From positions 1 through 50,374 of the forward strand of contig CALBSO010000020.1 of assembly GCA_937968015.1 (NCBI GenBank): 50,374 nucleotides of DNA, in the 5' to 3' direction. Made by a program: the position numbers and the translations under genes. The notes under the pieces are model-generated. The model had not been told where the DNA came from and did not search any database. It worked only from the letters and a program-made list of their open reading frames with translations. Numbering within the stretch: the stretch's first letter is position 1; each line of letters begins with the position of its first letter. The DNA comes from an uncultured Thermomicrobia bacterium. GTDB taxonomy: Bacteria > Chloroflexota > Chloroflexia > Thermomicrobiales > JALYUS01. Shown in pieces: positions 42,918-50,330 of the stretch.

Positions 42918-42940
42918 ATCCTGCCCAGAGGGCGCCCGCG
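42918..42940 (-). repeat. 23-bp mini-element, copy 4
   Basis: Intergenic copy, one mismatch to copy 2; core GCCCTCTGGGCAG on the minus strand, just outside the IS right end. Confidence 0.7.
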
Positions 42941-42969
42941 CCCCTATGCCCGAACCGGTGCGTCAACGA

Positions 42970-43015
42970 AATGAGCAATGAGCATCACTCCCTCATTGCT
43001 CATTGCTCATTGCTC
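42970..43015. repeat. heptamer inverted-repeat element C
   Basis: Left arm AATGAGCAATGAGCA (42970-42984), right arm three units of TCATTGC (42993-43013). The tetR stop codon (43016-43018) adjoins the right arm. Confidence 0.75.
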
Positions 43016-43678
43016 TTACTTCGTCCAATCATCGCCGCGTGTGACGCCTTCGGGCATTGCGCCGTGGAAGATGACATTCAGGCTCTGGCGCATGTAGGCG
43101 TCCGCCGCCGCCATGTCATTCGTGCGGTACTGCGTCGCGACGCTGACGATAATCAGGTTCGCCACCAACTGCCCGAACTGCCCCGCGTCGAGGCCGGAGC
43201 GGAAGCGGCCGGAGCGTTGCCCGGTCGTTGCGATCTTGGCGATCAGTTCGGCGAGTGTGAATGCCTGCGCCGCCCGCACCGCACGCTCCACTTCGGGATT
43301 CAAGAGTTCGTGCGAGAGGACGACGACTGCCTCACCGTGCTCCTCCAGCAGCGAGCGGACTTCGAGCCAGATGCGGTAGATGATCCGCTCCGCGCTGACC
43401 TCCTCCGCGATTTGCTCCTCCACCTGCGTAGTGAGATTGATCATCAGGTCGCGCCCGAACTCGACGATCACCGCTTCCTTGTAGCCGAAATAGTTGAAGA
43501 ACGTGCCTCGGCTGACATCCGCCGCGTCGGCGATGTCGTCAATGGAGGTATTGTAAAACCCTTGCGTGTTGAAGAGTTCGACCGCACGGTTGATGATCGC
43601 CGAGCGTGTCTGAAGTTTCTTGCGTTCCCGTAGTGAGGGGCGGGGAAACGTCCCGCGTCGTGCACCCGTCTGATACAT
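43016..43678 (-). CDS. TetR family transcriptional regulator
   Basis: 220 residues. N-terminal helix-turn-helix: TRSAIINRAVELFNTQGFYN, TSIDDIADAADVSRGTFFNY, FGYKEAVIVEFG. The C-terminal ligand domain is unassigned. ATG 43678 has GGAGGAGGAAGAGGA upstream; longer frames to 43837 are arginine-rich shadow sequence. It lies between the IS element and the phage head cluster with no obvious target next to it. Confidence 0.9.
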   Translation of the reverse strand: MYQTGARRGTFPRPSLRERKKLQTRSAIINRAVELFNTQGFYNTSIDDIADAADVSRGTFFNYFGYKEAVIVEFGRDLMINLTTQVEEQIAEEVSAERIIYRIWLEVRSLLEEHGEAVVVLSHELLNPEVERAVRAAQAFTLAELIAKIATTGQRSGRFRSGLDAGQFGQLVANLIIVSVATQYRTNDMAAADAYMRQSLNVIFHGAMPEGVTRGDDWTK

Positions 43679-44301
43679 TCCTCTTCCTCCTCCGGCATCG
43701 CCGCCGATTTCGCGCGGCTGAACGATGCATGGTGTGTGGCGACCGCGTCGGGCCGGTACACATCGGTGGCGCGGCGCCGGACAAAAAAGAAACCCCGACC
43801 CGCGCTGCTCGCACTCCTGGCCGGGTTCACCACTCACTCCCCAAACGCCGAGGTGACCACATTACGGGCGTTGGATCATCGCTTCCTTTTGTCCTCACAC
43901 AAAACCCCCGCACAATGGAAGATGCGAGACGAACACTGACTGCGAACCGCTCACTACATCATGGCGATTGCGCGGGCATATCTCCGTTTCGATGCCATGC
44001 CCCTCCTTACAAAAATACCGACCCAAAACCGCGCGGGGCGGTGGCCGGTTTCACCATTTGCTCCTCCGTACCGAGGTGACCAGATTGCAGGTACAGACTC
44101 AACGCTTTCCATACTGTTGACCGATACTGTACTCCATGAAAATGATGGTGTCAACTGTTAGCCTGCACTCTAAAGTGTTTTGACACTTCGCTACAGAAAC
44201 TTTGCGCCGAGAAGTTGTATAGATTTACCAAGATTTGTCCGATTTTCTTCGTTTCCGGCTTCTTAATACATGAACATTTGTTCCAAATCAAGGAGATCGG
44301 C
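43679..44301. other. 620-bp gap with a duplicated motif, no gene
   Basis: Two imperfect direct repeats of about 47 bp (43818-43864 and 44042-44088), each with GGCCGG-TTCACCA and CGAGGTGACCA blocks. The stretch 43880-44300 is lower in G+C than its surroundings, with TTGACA-like hexamers at 44117 and 44180 but no well-spaced -10. It probably contains the promoter of the phage-type genes. Confidence 0.5.
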
Positions 44302-44583
44302 ATGGAGCGAGCGGGCGACCCTCTCTCATTACACGCGGAAATCGCGCAACTGCGCGCCCTTATGCTCGGGATCGCTTCGGATGACGAAGACGAGCGGCGG
44401 GCCGCGTCCGCGCAGGCGCCGGATGCAGCCCGCGTGATGGCGGTGCTGATCCGTGCGGTCGAGGCACAACAGGCGCTGGATCATCAACCGGACACAGAGA
44501 CCGCACACACACTCGCGACGGTCATCCACCGCGCGCTGGACGCAATGACGCGCGAGGAAGCGGCACAGCGCGCGACGCAATAG
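44302..44583 (+). CDS. small helical protein at the head of the phage cluster
   Basis: 93 residues, acidic and predicted all-helical (LHAEIAQLRALMLGIASDDE, ARVMAVLIRAVEAQQALDHQ). AAGGAG lies 7 nt before ATG 44302. Size and position ahead of the large terminase fit a small terminase-like or accessory packaging protein, but no DNA-binding motif is visible. Function not assigned. Confidence 0.65.
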   Translation: MERAGDPLSLHAEIAQLRALMLGIASDDEDERRAASAQAPDAARVMAVLIRAVEAQQALDHQPDTETAHTLATVIHRALDAMTREEAAQRATQ

Positions 44584-44591
44584 GAGTGAAT

Positions 44592-44611
44592 GCCCGCCAC
44601 AGGCGGCGGGC
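44592..44611 (+). other. GC-rich hairpin between phage genes
   Basis: GCCCGCC pairs with GGCGGGC just after the stop at 44583. It makes the ATG at 44590 an unlikely start for the next gene. Confidence 0.5.
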
Positions 44612-44631
44612 AACAAGGGGGCTTTGGCACA

Positions 44632-44889
44632 ATGCAATCACCATTCAATCTGCCTTCAACGCGCCGATTGACCCGCGCGCGCTACCGGCGGCGGTGCGAC
44701 CTGAATCCGACACCGCATCCCACCGACCGCTCGGATCTCTCCCTCTACGTCGAGGAGGCCGTGACGCGCCGGATGGTCGAGGATGTCGTCGAGGAAGTGC
44801 GAGAGATGCGCGACCGGATGACGAGCCTCCTCTTCCTGATCGCCGGGAGCGTCCTCGTGGACATCCTGACGCGGATGCGGGGAGGCTAA
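44632..44889 (+). CDS. small protein with C-terminal membrane segment
   Basis: 85 residues from ATG 44632 (AAGGGGG about 10 nt upstream); the frame is open to 44590. A basic N-terminus (RRLTRARYRRR), then an amphipathic helix (YVEEAVTRRMVEDVVEEVRE) and a hydrophobic C-terminus (MTSLLFLIAGSVLVDILTRM). It could be holin-like or a phage structural accessory protein. The terminase start is 4 bp after its stop. Confidence 0.6.
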   Translation: MQSPFNLPSTRRLTRARYRRRCDLNPTPHPTDRSDLSLYVEEAVTRRMVEDVVEEVREMRDRMTSLLFLIAGSVLVDILTRMRGG

Positions 44890-44893
44890 GAAG

Positions 44894-46558
44894 ATGGCCA
44901 ACGAACACTTGGAGGAACATGATGTTGGCGGAGCAGGCTTCAGACTGCCATCCAGATCGCAGGCTGAGGTCTGCTCCACCGGGTCAACACCAGACGACCG
45001 CGCGGTCCACTGGCTGCTGCACGACATCGGCGCGTTCTCACGGACGATCTGGCCGGAGAAGGCGCTTCGCCCCTACCAACTGACCCCGGCGCGGGCGATC
45101 ATCCATTCCGCCCTCTCCGGAGACGGCGCGTCATTCGCGGTCGTCTTCGCGCGGCAATCGGGGAAGGACGAACTCCTGGCGCAGGTGACCGCCTTCCTGC
45201 TCATCCACCGGCAATTGTATGGCGGGGAGATCGTTGTCGTCGCGCCGTCGCTCGTCCCGCAGGGGCAGATCACCCTGCGGCGCATCGAGGAGCGGCTGCG
45301 CGCCGCCTCGCTCTTCGCGCCGGACATCGAGACGGAGGGTGGGCACATCATCCGCGTCGGGCGGGCATCGGCGCGCTTCGTCTCGGCGGGGCCAATGGCC
45401 CAGGCGCGCGGCGCAACCGCCTCCCTCCTGCTCGTCGCCAACGAGGCGCAGGACATCGAGCCGCAGCGGTGGGACGCCGTCTTCGATCCGATGGGCGCGA
45501 GCACCAACGCCACGACCGTCTTCGCCGGCACCGTCTGGACGCGTAGCACATTGCTCGCTCGTGCGATGGCCGCAACGGGTTCGGGGATCGGGGTTCGAGG
45601 AAAGGAGACCGGGCTGCTCCCCGTTCCTCGAACCTCGAATCTGTTCCTCGCGGATTGGCGCGCCGTCGCGCGGGAAGTCCCGGCGTACGGGGCGCGGGTG
45701 CGGCGGCGGATGGCGGAACTCGGCGAGCAGCATCCGTTCATCCGTACGGAATACTGTCTCCAGCCGCTCGATGATGCCGGGATGCTCTTCGACGCGGCGA
45801 AGCAGGCGCAGATGCGCGGCACGCATCCGCGCCAGCGCCGCGCGAACCCCGGCAGGGTCGAACAGTATGCGCTCCTCCTCGATGTCGCGGGGGAGGCGGA
45901 GGAAGCGGGTGCGCAGGCCGCGACGGGCAAGCACGGCTTCGTCTCCCCGCGCGGGCCGCGGCGGGACAGCACCGCGCTCACGGTTGTGGCGATCGTGCCA
46001 CCGGAGATGAGCAATCAGACTCTCGTACCGCGGCGATGGCAGCGCCGGTTGCCGTCCTACCGCGTCGTGGATCGCCGCGTCTGGTCGGGCGTCAATCATG
46101 TCGTCCTGGCGGAGGAGATCGTGGACCTCGCGCGGCGCGTCTGGGCGAACCCGACCTGCGCGCCGGTCGTCGTGGATGCGACGGGCATCGGGCATGGCCT
46201 GGCGGCGATGCTTCGCGCGTCCCTGCCGCCCGACGCGGTGACGCCGTTCGTCTTCACGGCGGCGAGCAAGAGCGATCTCGGCTGGCGGCTTCTCGCGGCA
46301 ATCGCGGCGGGCCGCTACCAGGAATATCTCGATGATGGCGCGGACGATACACACTGGTTCTGGCGGCAAGTCGCCGCCTGCACCTTCACCGTCCGCCCCG
46401 GTGTCGGCAGGCAGATGGCGTGGAGCGTCCCCGATCCCGAAACGCACGACGACCTCCTGATGAGCGCTGCCCTCGTCGGCGCCCTCGACGATCACGACTT
46501 CCGTAGCCGCGTTGCACGGGGAAGCAACGAGCAACGAGCAATGAGCGATGAGCGATGA
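44894..46558 (+). CDS. phage large terminase subunit
   Basis: 554 residues. ATPase motor: Walker A-like FARQSGKDE; Walker B-like SLLLVANEAQDIE, with Asn in place of the usual Asp before the catalytic Glu. Nuclease domain: YALLLDVAGE, VVVDATGIGHG and HDDLLMSAAL supply the acidic residues. It would cut and package concatemeric DNA into heads. Residues around 229-250 are encoded by a heptamer repeat element (45578-45640) with no obvious counterpart in other terminases. The last ~12 residues (GSNEQRAMSDER) and the stop are also repeat-derived. Confidence 0.88.
   Translation: MANEHLEEHDVGGAGFRLPSRSQAEVCSTGSTPDDRAVHWLLHDIGAFSRTIWPEKALRPYQLTPARAIIHSALSGDGASFAVVFARQSGKDELLAQVTAFLLIHRQLYGGEIVVVAPSLVPQGQITLRRIEERLRAASLFAPDIETEGGHIIRVGRASARFVSAGPMAQARGATASLLLVANEAQDIEPQRWDAVFDPMGASTNATTVFAGTVWTRSTLLARAMAATGSGIGVRGKETGLLPVPRTSNLFLADWRAVAREVPAYGARVRRRMAELGEQHPFIRTEYCLQPLDDAGMLFDAAKQAQMRGTHPRQRRANPGRVEQYALLLDVAGEAEEAGAQAATGKHGFVSPRGPRRDSTALTVVAIVPPEMSNQTLVPRRWQRRLPSYRVVDRRVWSGVNHVVLAEEIVDLARRVWANPTCAPVVVDATGIGHGLAAMLRASLPPDAVTPFVFTAASKSDLGWRLLAAIAAGRYQEYLDDGADDTHWFWRQVAACTFTVRPGVGRQMAWSVPDPETHDDLLMSAALVGALDDHDFRSRVARGSNEQRAMSDER
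45578..45640. repeat. heptamer-type element inside the terminase gene
   Basis: Left units GGTTCGG GGATCGG GGTTCGA; the right arm has CCTCGAA twice. The stem GGTTCGAGGAA (45592-45602) pairs with 45624-45634. It is inserted in frame. Confidence 0.55.
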
Positions 46559-46601
46559 GGAATCGTCTGCCGATTTTCCTCATCGCTCATCGCTCATTGC
46601 T
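46524..46601. repeat. heptamer inverted-repeat element D
   Basis: Perfect 25-bp stem (46537-46561 with 46577-46601, loop of 15) built of GAGCAAC, GAGCAAT and GAGCGAT units. The terminase TGA stop (46556-46558) lies in the left arm. Confidence 0.8.
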
Positions 46602-46729
46602 GAAGAAAGGGGGTGATCGCAGCACACAGCGCACAGCGCAAAGTGCGGGGAACAATCCAATGGAGACAGAACAAGCGTGGGGCGGGTGAAACCGCCCCTC
46701 GATTCTTTCGTATCCCGAAGGAGGGCGGT

Positions 46730-47101
46730 ATGGACGAAATCAAGGTGGCAGAAGCTCAGGCGAACCCCTCAGAGGTGACGGAGATCGGCGGCCCGGCGAC
46801 GGCGGAGGCGGGCACGGGCGGCGCGACACAGTTCGCTGTCCTGAGCGCGGACGAGCGGCAGACCCTGCGGGCGACGCTCGCAGCGGCCCACCCGGATGTG
46901 ATCCCGGAGTTGATCGGCGGTGAGACGGTCGGCGAGATGGTCGCCAGTCTGGAGACGGCGAAGGCCGCCTACCAGCGTACCATCGAACGCACGAAAGCGG
47001 CGATTCCCGTCGCGGCCGGTGGCGGTGGCCGCCCCGTCGGCGTGGACGTCTCTCAACTCTCTTCACTCGCGAAGATTTCGATGGGACTGAAGGGGCAGTA
47101 A
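46730..47101 (+). CDS. probable phage scaffold or head accessory protein
   Basis: 123 residues. Acidic N-terminus, helical middle (LSADERQTLRATLAAAHPDV, TVGEMVASLETAKAAYQRTI), Gly-rich hinge and a C-terminal VSQLSSLAKISMGLKG. Size, helical content and position directly before the capsid gene suggest a scaffold. AAGGAGGG precedes ATG 46730. The stop is the first unit of a heptamer element. Confidence 0.6.
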   Translation: MDEIKVAEAQANPSEVTEIGGPATAEAGTGGATQFAVLSADERQTLRATLAAAHPDVIPELIGGETVGEMVASLETAKAAYQRTIERTKAAIPVAAGGGGRPVGVDVSQLSSLAKISMGLKGQ

Positions 47102-47156
47102 CGAGTAACGAGTAACGAGTAACGAGGGGATTGCCCCTGCTCGTTACTCGTTACTT
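47098..47156. repeat. heptamer inverted-repeat element E
   Basis: Four GTAACGA units (47098-47125) and GGGG, then CCCC and two TCGTTAC units (47141-47154). The upstream stop TAA (47099-47101) is in unit 1. Confidence 0.8.
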
Positions 47157-47179
47157 CGAGTGACTGAAAGGAACGAGAC

Positions 47180-48082
47180 ATGGCACTGACACTGGCACAA
47201 GCAAGTTTGTTGACGAATAGCATGCTCATTCGGGGCGTGATTGAGACGGTGGTGACGGAGTCGGCGGTGCTCAACTATCTGCCGTTCATGGAGGTGGTCG
47301 GCTCCTCGCTCGCCTATCCGCAGGAGACGGCGCTCCCGGCGGTGGCGTTCAATGCGGTCGGCGGGACATGGGCGGAGAGTGCGCCGACCTTCGCGCAGCA
47401 AACGGAAACGCTGAAAATCCTCGGTGGCGACGCGGACGTGGACAACTACCTCGAACGCTCATTCACACAGGAGAACGACATCCAGGCGGTCGTCCTGCAC
47501 GAGAAGGCGAAGGCGGTCGCGTACCAGTTCAACACCTCCTTCTTCACCGGTGACACCGGCGTGGACGCCAATAGTTTTGATGGCATTGACAAGCGGATCG
47601 GCGCGGCGGCCGCGGCGCAAACGATCACCGCCGGGGCGAATGGCGCGGCGCTTACGCTCCCCTTGATGGACCAATTGATTGACGCGGTGAAGCCGGGGCG
47701 GCCCGATGTCCTCTTCATGAGCCGCCGCAGCCGCCGCAACCTCAACCAACTGCGGCGGACGGCGGGGAACATCTTGCAATCGGCGCTGGACGAGTTCGGG
47801 CGGATGGTCCTCTGGTACGATGGCATCCCCGTCGAGATTGATGACAACATCCCGGACACCAAGGCGGTCGGCACGAGCGGCAACATCTGCTCGACGGTCT
47901 ACGCCCTCAAGTTCGGCTGGAACACCGGCGTGATGGGTATCCACTCCGGCGGTATCCAGGTGGATCGTATCGGCTCGCTGGAAACGAAGGATGCGAGCCG
48001 GAACCGCGTCAAGTGGTACTGCTCCATCGCCCTGATGAACCCGCTCGGCACGGCGCGGCTGATCGGTGTGAACGGCAGCTAA
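47180..48082 (+). CDS. phage major capsid protein
   Basis: 300 residues. A HK97-fold capsid: N-terminal helix (LTLAQASLLTNSMLIRGVIE), E-loop/P-domain region (LPFMEVVGSSLAYPQETALP, QNDIQAVV-type helix), A-domain VLFMSRRSRRNLNQLRRTAG, and a C-terminal VKWYCSIALMNPLGTARLIG. No protease domain or cleavable delta region is evident, so it probably assembles on a separate scaffold. GAAAGGAACGAG precedes the ATG. Confidence 0.85.
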   Translation: MALTLAQASLLTNSMLIRGVIETVVTESAVLNYLPFMEVVGSSLAYPQETALPAVAFNAVGGTWAESAPTFAQQTETLKILGGDADVDNYLERSFTQENDIQAVVLHEKAKAVAYQFNTSFFTGDTGVDANSFDGIDKRIGAAAAAQTITAGANGAALTLPLMDQLIDAVKPGRPDVLFMSRRSRRNLNQLRRTAGNILQSALDEFGRMVLWYDGIPVEIDDNIPDTKAVGTSGNICSTVYALKFGWNTGVMGIHSGGIQVDRIGSLETKDASRNRVKWYCSIALMNPLGTARLIGVNGS

Positions 48083-48086
48083 TCAG

Positions 48087-48150
48087 GAGCGAGTAGCGAG
48101 TAGCGAGAAGGAGCAGTCCACCCTCTCGTTACTCGTTACTCGTTACTCTC
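48087..48150. repeat. heptamer inverted-repeat element F
   Basis: GAGCGAGTAGCGAGTAGCGAG pairs with units of TCGTTAC (48125-48147). It lies 5 bp after the capsid stop. Confidence 0.75.
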
Positions 48151-48161
48151 AGGAGGCTTCG

Positions 48162-49436
48162 ATGAGTTCTCCGTTTCTCTCTGTCGTGACGGCGGGCGTT
48201 GGGTCATCGGCGAATGCCGCGATTGCTGGGGCGCACCGGGCAGGATGGCACACGGCGGACGACGATGTGCGGCTCCAGCGGTACCGGCGGTTCCTCGATT
48301 TCGATAGTGGCAAGCACGATGTCGGGCGGCTCGGCTTCGGGCAGACGCCGATCGTCGCGAACTACGCACGGGTTTTCGTCCGCAAAGGTGCGAGTTACCT
48401 TTTCCCGGAGCCGGTGACAATCGCTGTGGATGCGCCGTGCGGCCCGGAGGGCGCCCCGTCTCCCGCCGCGACGACGGCCGCCACCTTGATCGAAACGGCA
48501 CTCATGCATGTGGCGCATGCAAATGACCTCGGCGCGGCGGACCTCGCGACGGCGATTGACGCCGGTGTGCTCGGCGATGGCGCATTCAAAATTACGTGGG
48601 ATGTCGTACTCGGCTGCGTGCGGATTGTGCCGGTGGATGTGCAGACGCTCTTCGTCGAGTCCGCGCCGGACGATGTGCGGCGGATGCGGGTCGTGCGGCA
48701 GGTGCGCCTCGTGCCCAGGACGGCGGCGGAAGTGACGTACGAAGTCGCGCTGATCGCGGGGACGACGGAGAACGTCACGGTCGTCGAGGAGTGGAGCGAC
48801 GCAACCTACCGCGTGCTCGTGGACGACGTGCCGATGCACGACGGGCCGAACCCGTACGGCTTCATCCCGTACCTCATCTTCCCAAACACGCCGCAGCCGC
48901 ATGCGTTCTGGGGCGTCTCCGACCTCGCGGACATCCTCGAAGTGAACCGGGCGCTCGATCGTCGCCTCTCGATTCTGGCGCAGATTCTCGAACTCTCCGG
49001 CAACCCGGTGACGGTGCTGGAGAACGTGACGGGCGCGCAGGGCGTCAATGTCGCGCCGGGCGCGTTGTGGGAACTGCCGGAGAACTCGAAGGCGTACTTG
49101 CTCGATCTGCTGGCGGGCGGCTCGGTGGAGCAGCATCTTCGGTACATTGAGGCGCTCTATCGGATCATGGATGACCTCGGTGAGATGCCGCGCATGAGTT
49201 TCGGCGAGGCGGGGCAGGCGCGGAGCGGGATCGCCCTGACCGTCCAGTTGCAACCCGTCGTGCAGAAGACGAACCGCAAGCGACTGATCTGGAGTGCGAT
49301 TGTCCAGCGGCGCGCGGAACTCGCCCTCCGGCTTCTCATCGCGCATCACGCCCTCGACCTCGGCCCCTACACGCTCGACGACTTCGCCCTTCGCGCTGTC
49401 TGGGCGCCCATTCTTCCAGTAGCAGGTAATCAGTAA
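48162..49436 (+). CDS. phage portal protein
   Basis: 424 residues, SPP1/gp6-type portal that forms the dodecameric DNA gate. Seen: VRLQRYRRFLDFDSGKHDVG, NYARVFVRKGASYLFPEPVT, YGFIPYLIFPNTPQPHAFWG, VSDLADILEVNRALDRRLSI and IYRIMDDLGEMPRMSFGEAG-type helices. AGGAGG precedes ATG 48162. It lies after the capsid gene, although portals usually precede capsids. Its last codons and stop are repeat sequence. Confidence 0.87.
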   Translation: MSSPFLSVVTAGVGSSANAAIAGAHRAGWHTADDDVRLQRYRRFLDFDSGKHDVGRLGFGQTPIVANYARVFVRKGASYLFPEPVTIAVDAPCGPEGAPSPAATTAATLIETALMHVAHANDLGAADLATAIDAGVLGDGAFKITWDVVLGCVRIVPVDVQTLFVESAPDDVRRMRVVRQVRLVPRTAAEVTYEVALIAGTTENVTVVEEWSDATYRVLVDDVPMHDGPNPYGFIPYLIFPNTPQPHAFWGVSDLADILEVNRALDRRLSILAQILELSGNPVTVLENVTGAQGVNVAPGALWELPENSKAYLLDLLAGGSVEQHLRYIEALYRIMDDLGEMPRMSFGEAGQARSGIALTVQLQPVVQKTNRKRLIWSAIVQRRAELALRLLIAHHALDLGPYTLDDFALRAVWAPILPVAGNQ

Positions 49437-49471
49437 CAAGTAATAAGTACTTTGGACTTTCTACTTGTTAC
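49426..49471. repeat. heptamer inverted-repeat element G
   Basis: GTAATCA GTAACAA GTAATAA, paired through GTAACAAGTA with TACTTGTTAC (49462-49471). The portal stop TAA (49434-49436) is inside. Confidence 0.7.
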
Positions 49472-49493
49472 CCCCGACTGAAAGGAACACCCG

Positions 49494-50171
49494 ATGGCAT
49501 ACACGCGGCTCGATCTGCGTAATCTGGTGCGGCGAGAACTGGCGGACACCGGTTCTCCGCCGCTGTGGAGCGACGGGCAACTGAATGATGACCTGCAGGC
49601 GGCGTTCGAGGCGTACTCGCAGTACTTCCCGAACGCCGCCATCGCGACCTTCACCAGCGGGGCGAATCAGACCGCCCTGCTCCTCGGTACAGGTGTGCTC
49701 AGCGTCTCGGCGGTCGTCGTGGATGGCGTGACGCTGCCGGGCGTGCCCGATCAGGCAACACTCTACGAACCTGCCTTCCGCAATCAGATCTCCCAGACGA
49801 TTGTCCAGCCGGTAACGCCGTACGGTGCCGCCGCGACGCACGGGCAGGCGTGGGCATTCTGGGGCGGATCGGTGAACTTTCGCTACGGATTGGCGGCGGG
49901 CCGCGCCGTGACCGTCTATTCCAACGCCTGGCATACCCTGCCAACCGACGATGTGACAGCGGTGACGATCCCCGATGTGGACATCGAACTCCCGGTGCTC
50001 TATGCCTGCGATCGGCTCGTCCGCTCCGCGCACACGGACGCAATCAAGCGCGGCGCGCCCGGCGTATGGGCAGACGCGAAGGACGATGATGGCTACGGCC
50101 TGCGCTACAAAACCGCCCTCTGGATGCGCCGCGATCACGTCGTCAGCCGGACAGTACAAGCATTGCAGTGA
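49494..50171 (+). CDS. phage head-tail connector-like protein
   Basis: 225 residues. The N-terminal helical start (YTRLDLRNLVRRELADTG, WSDGQLNDDLQAAFEAYSQY) is typical of neck or connector proteins of the gp6/gp15 adaptor type; the remainder is beta-rich with VTIPDVDIELPVLYACDRLV near the end. Its position just after the portal fits a head-completion role. GAAAGGAAC precedes the ATG. Confidence 0.72.
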   Translation: MAYTRLDLRNLVRRELADTGSPPLWSDGQLNDDLQAAFEAYSQYFPNAAIATFTSGANQTALLLGTGVLSVSAVVVDGVTLPGVPDQATLYEPAFRNQISQTIVQPVTPYGAAATHGQAWAFWGGSVNFRYGLAAGRAVTVYSNAWHTLPTDDVTAVTIPDVDIELPVLYACDRLVRSAHTDAIKRGAPGVWADAKDDDGYGLRYKTALWMRRDHVVSRTVQALQ

Positions 50172-50225
50172 GGCGTGGTGCCACGCGCCACGATGCTTTT
50201 GTCGCCGATAGAGAGGGGGTTTGCC

Positions 50226-50330
50226 ATGACGCAGACGCATGACGTGCTGATTGACGGGGCGGGGTACATGCTCGTGCCGGGCGGGTACCGCTACGAGAAC
50301 ACGGGCGCGGATGTGAAGCCGGTACACACC
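50226..50330 (+). CDS. phage-type gene, truncated by the contig end
   Basis: 35 codons, open into the adapter (MTQTHDVLIDGAGYMLVPGG at the start). AGGGGG lies upstream of the ATG. Too short to assign; tail or neck gene by position. Confidence 0.6.

Noticed and set aside
45131..46534. Minus-strand frame of 467 codons
   Set aside because: It is antisense to the terminase and has no recognisable domain.
48204..49439. Minus-strand frame of 411 codons
   Set aside because: It is antisense to the portal gene with shadow-frame composition (Arg, His, Asp rich).
46524..49471. CRISPR array
   Set aside because: The repeats are 7-bp units in inverted arms with no regular 28-37 bp repeats or unique spacers, and no cas genes are present.
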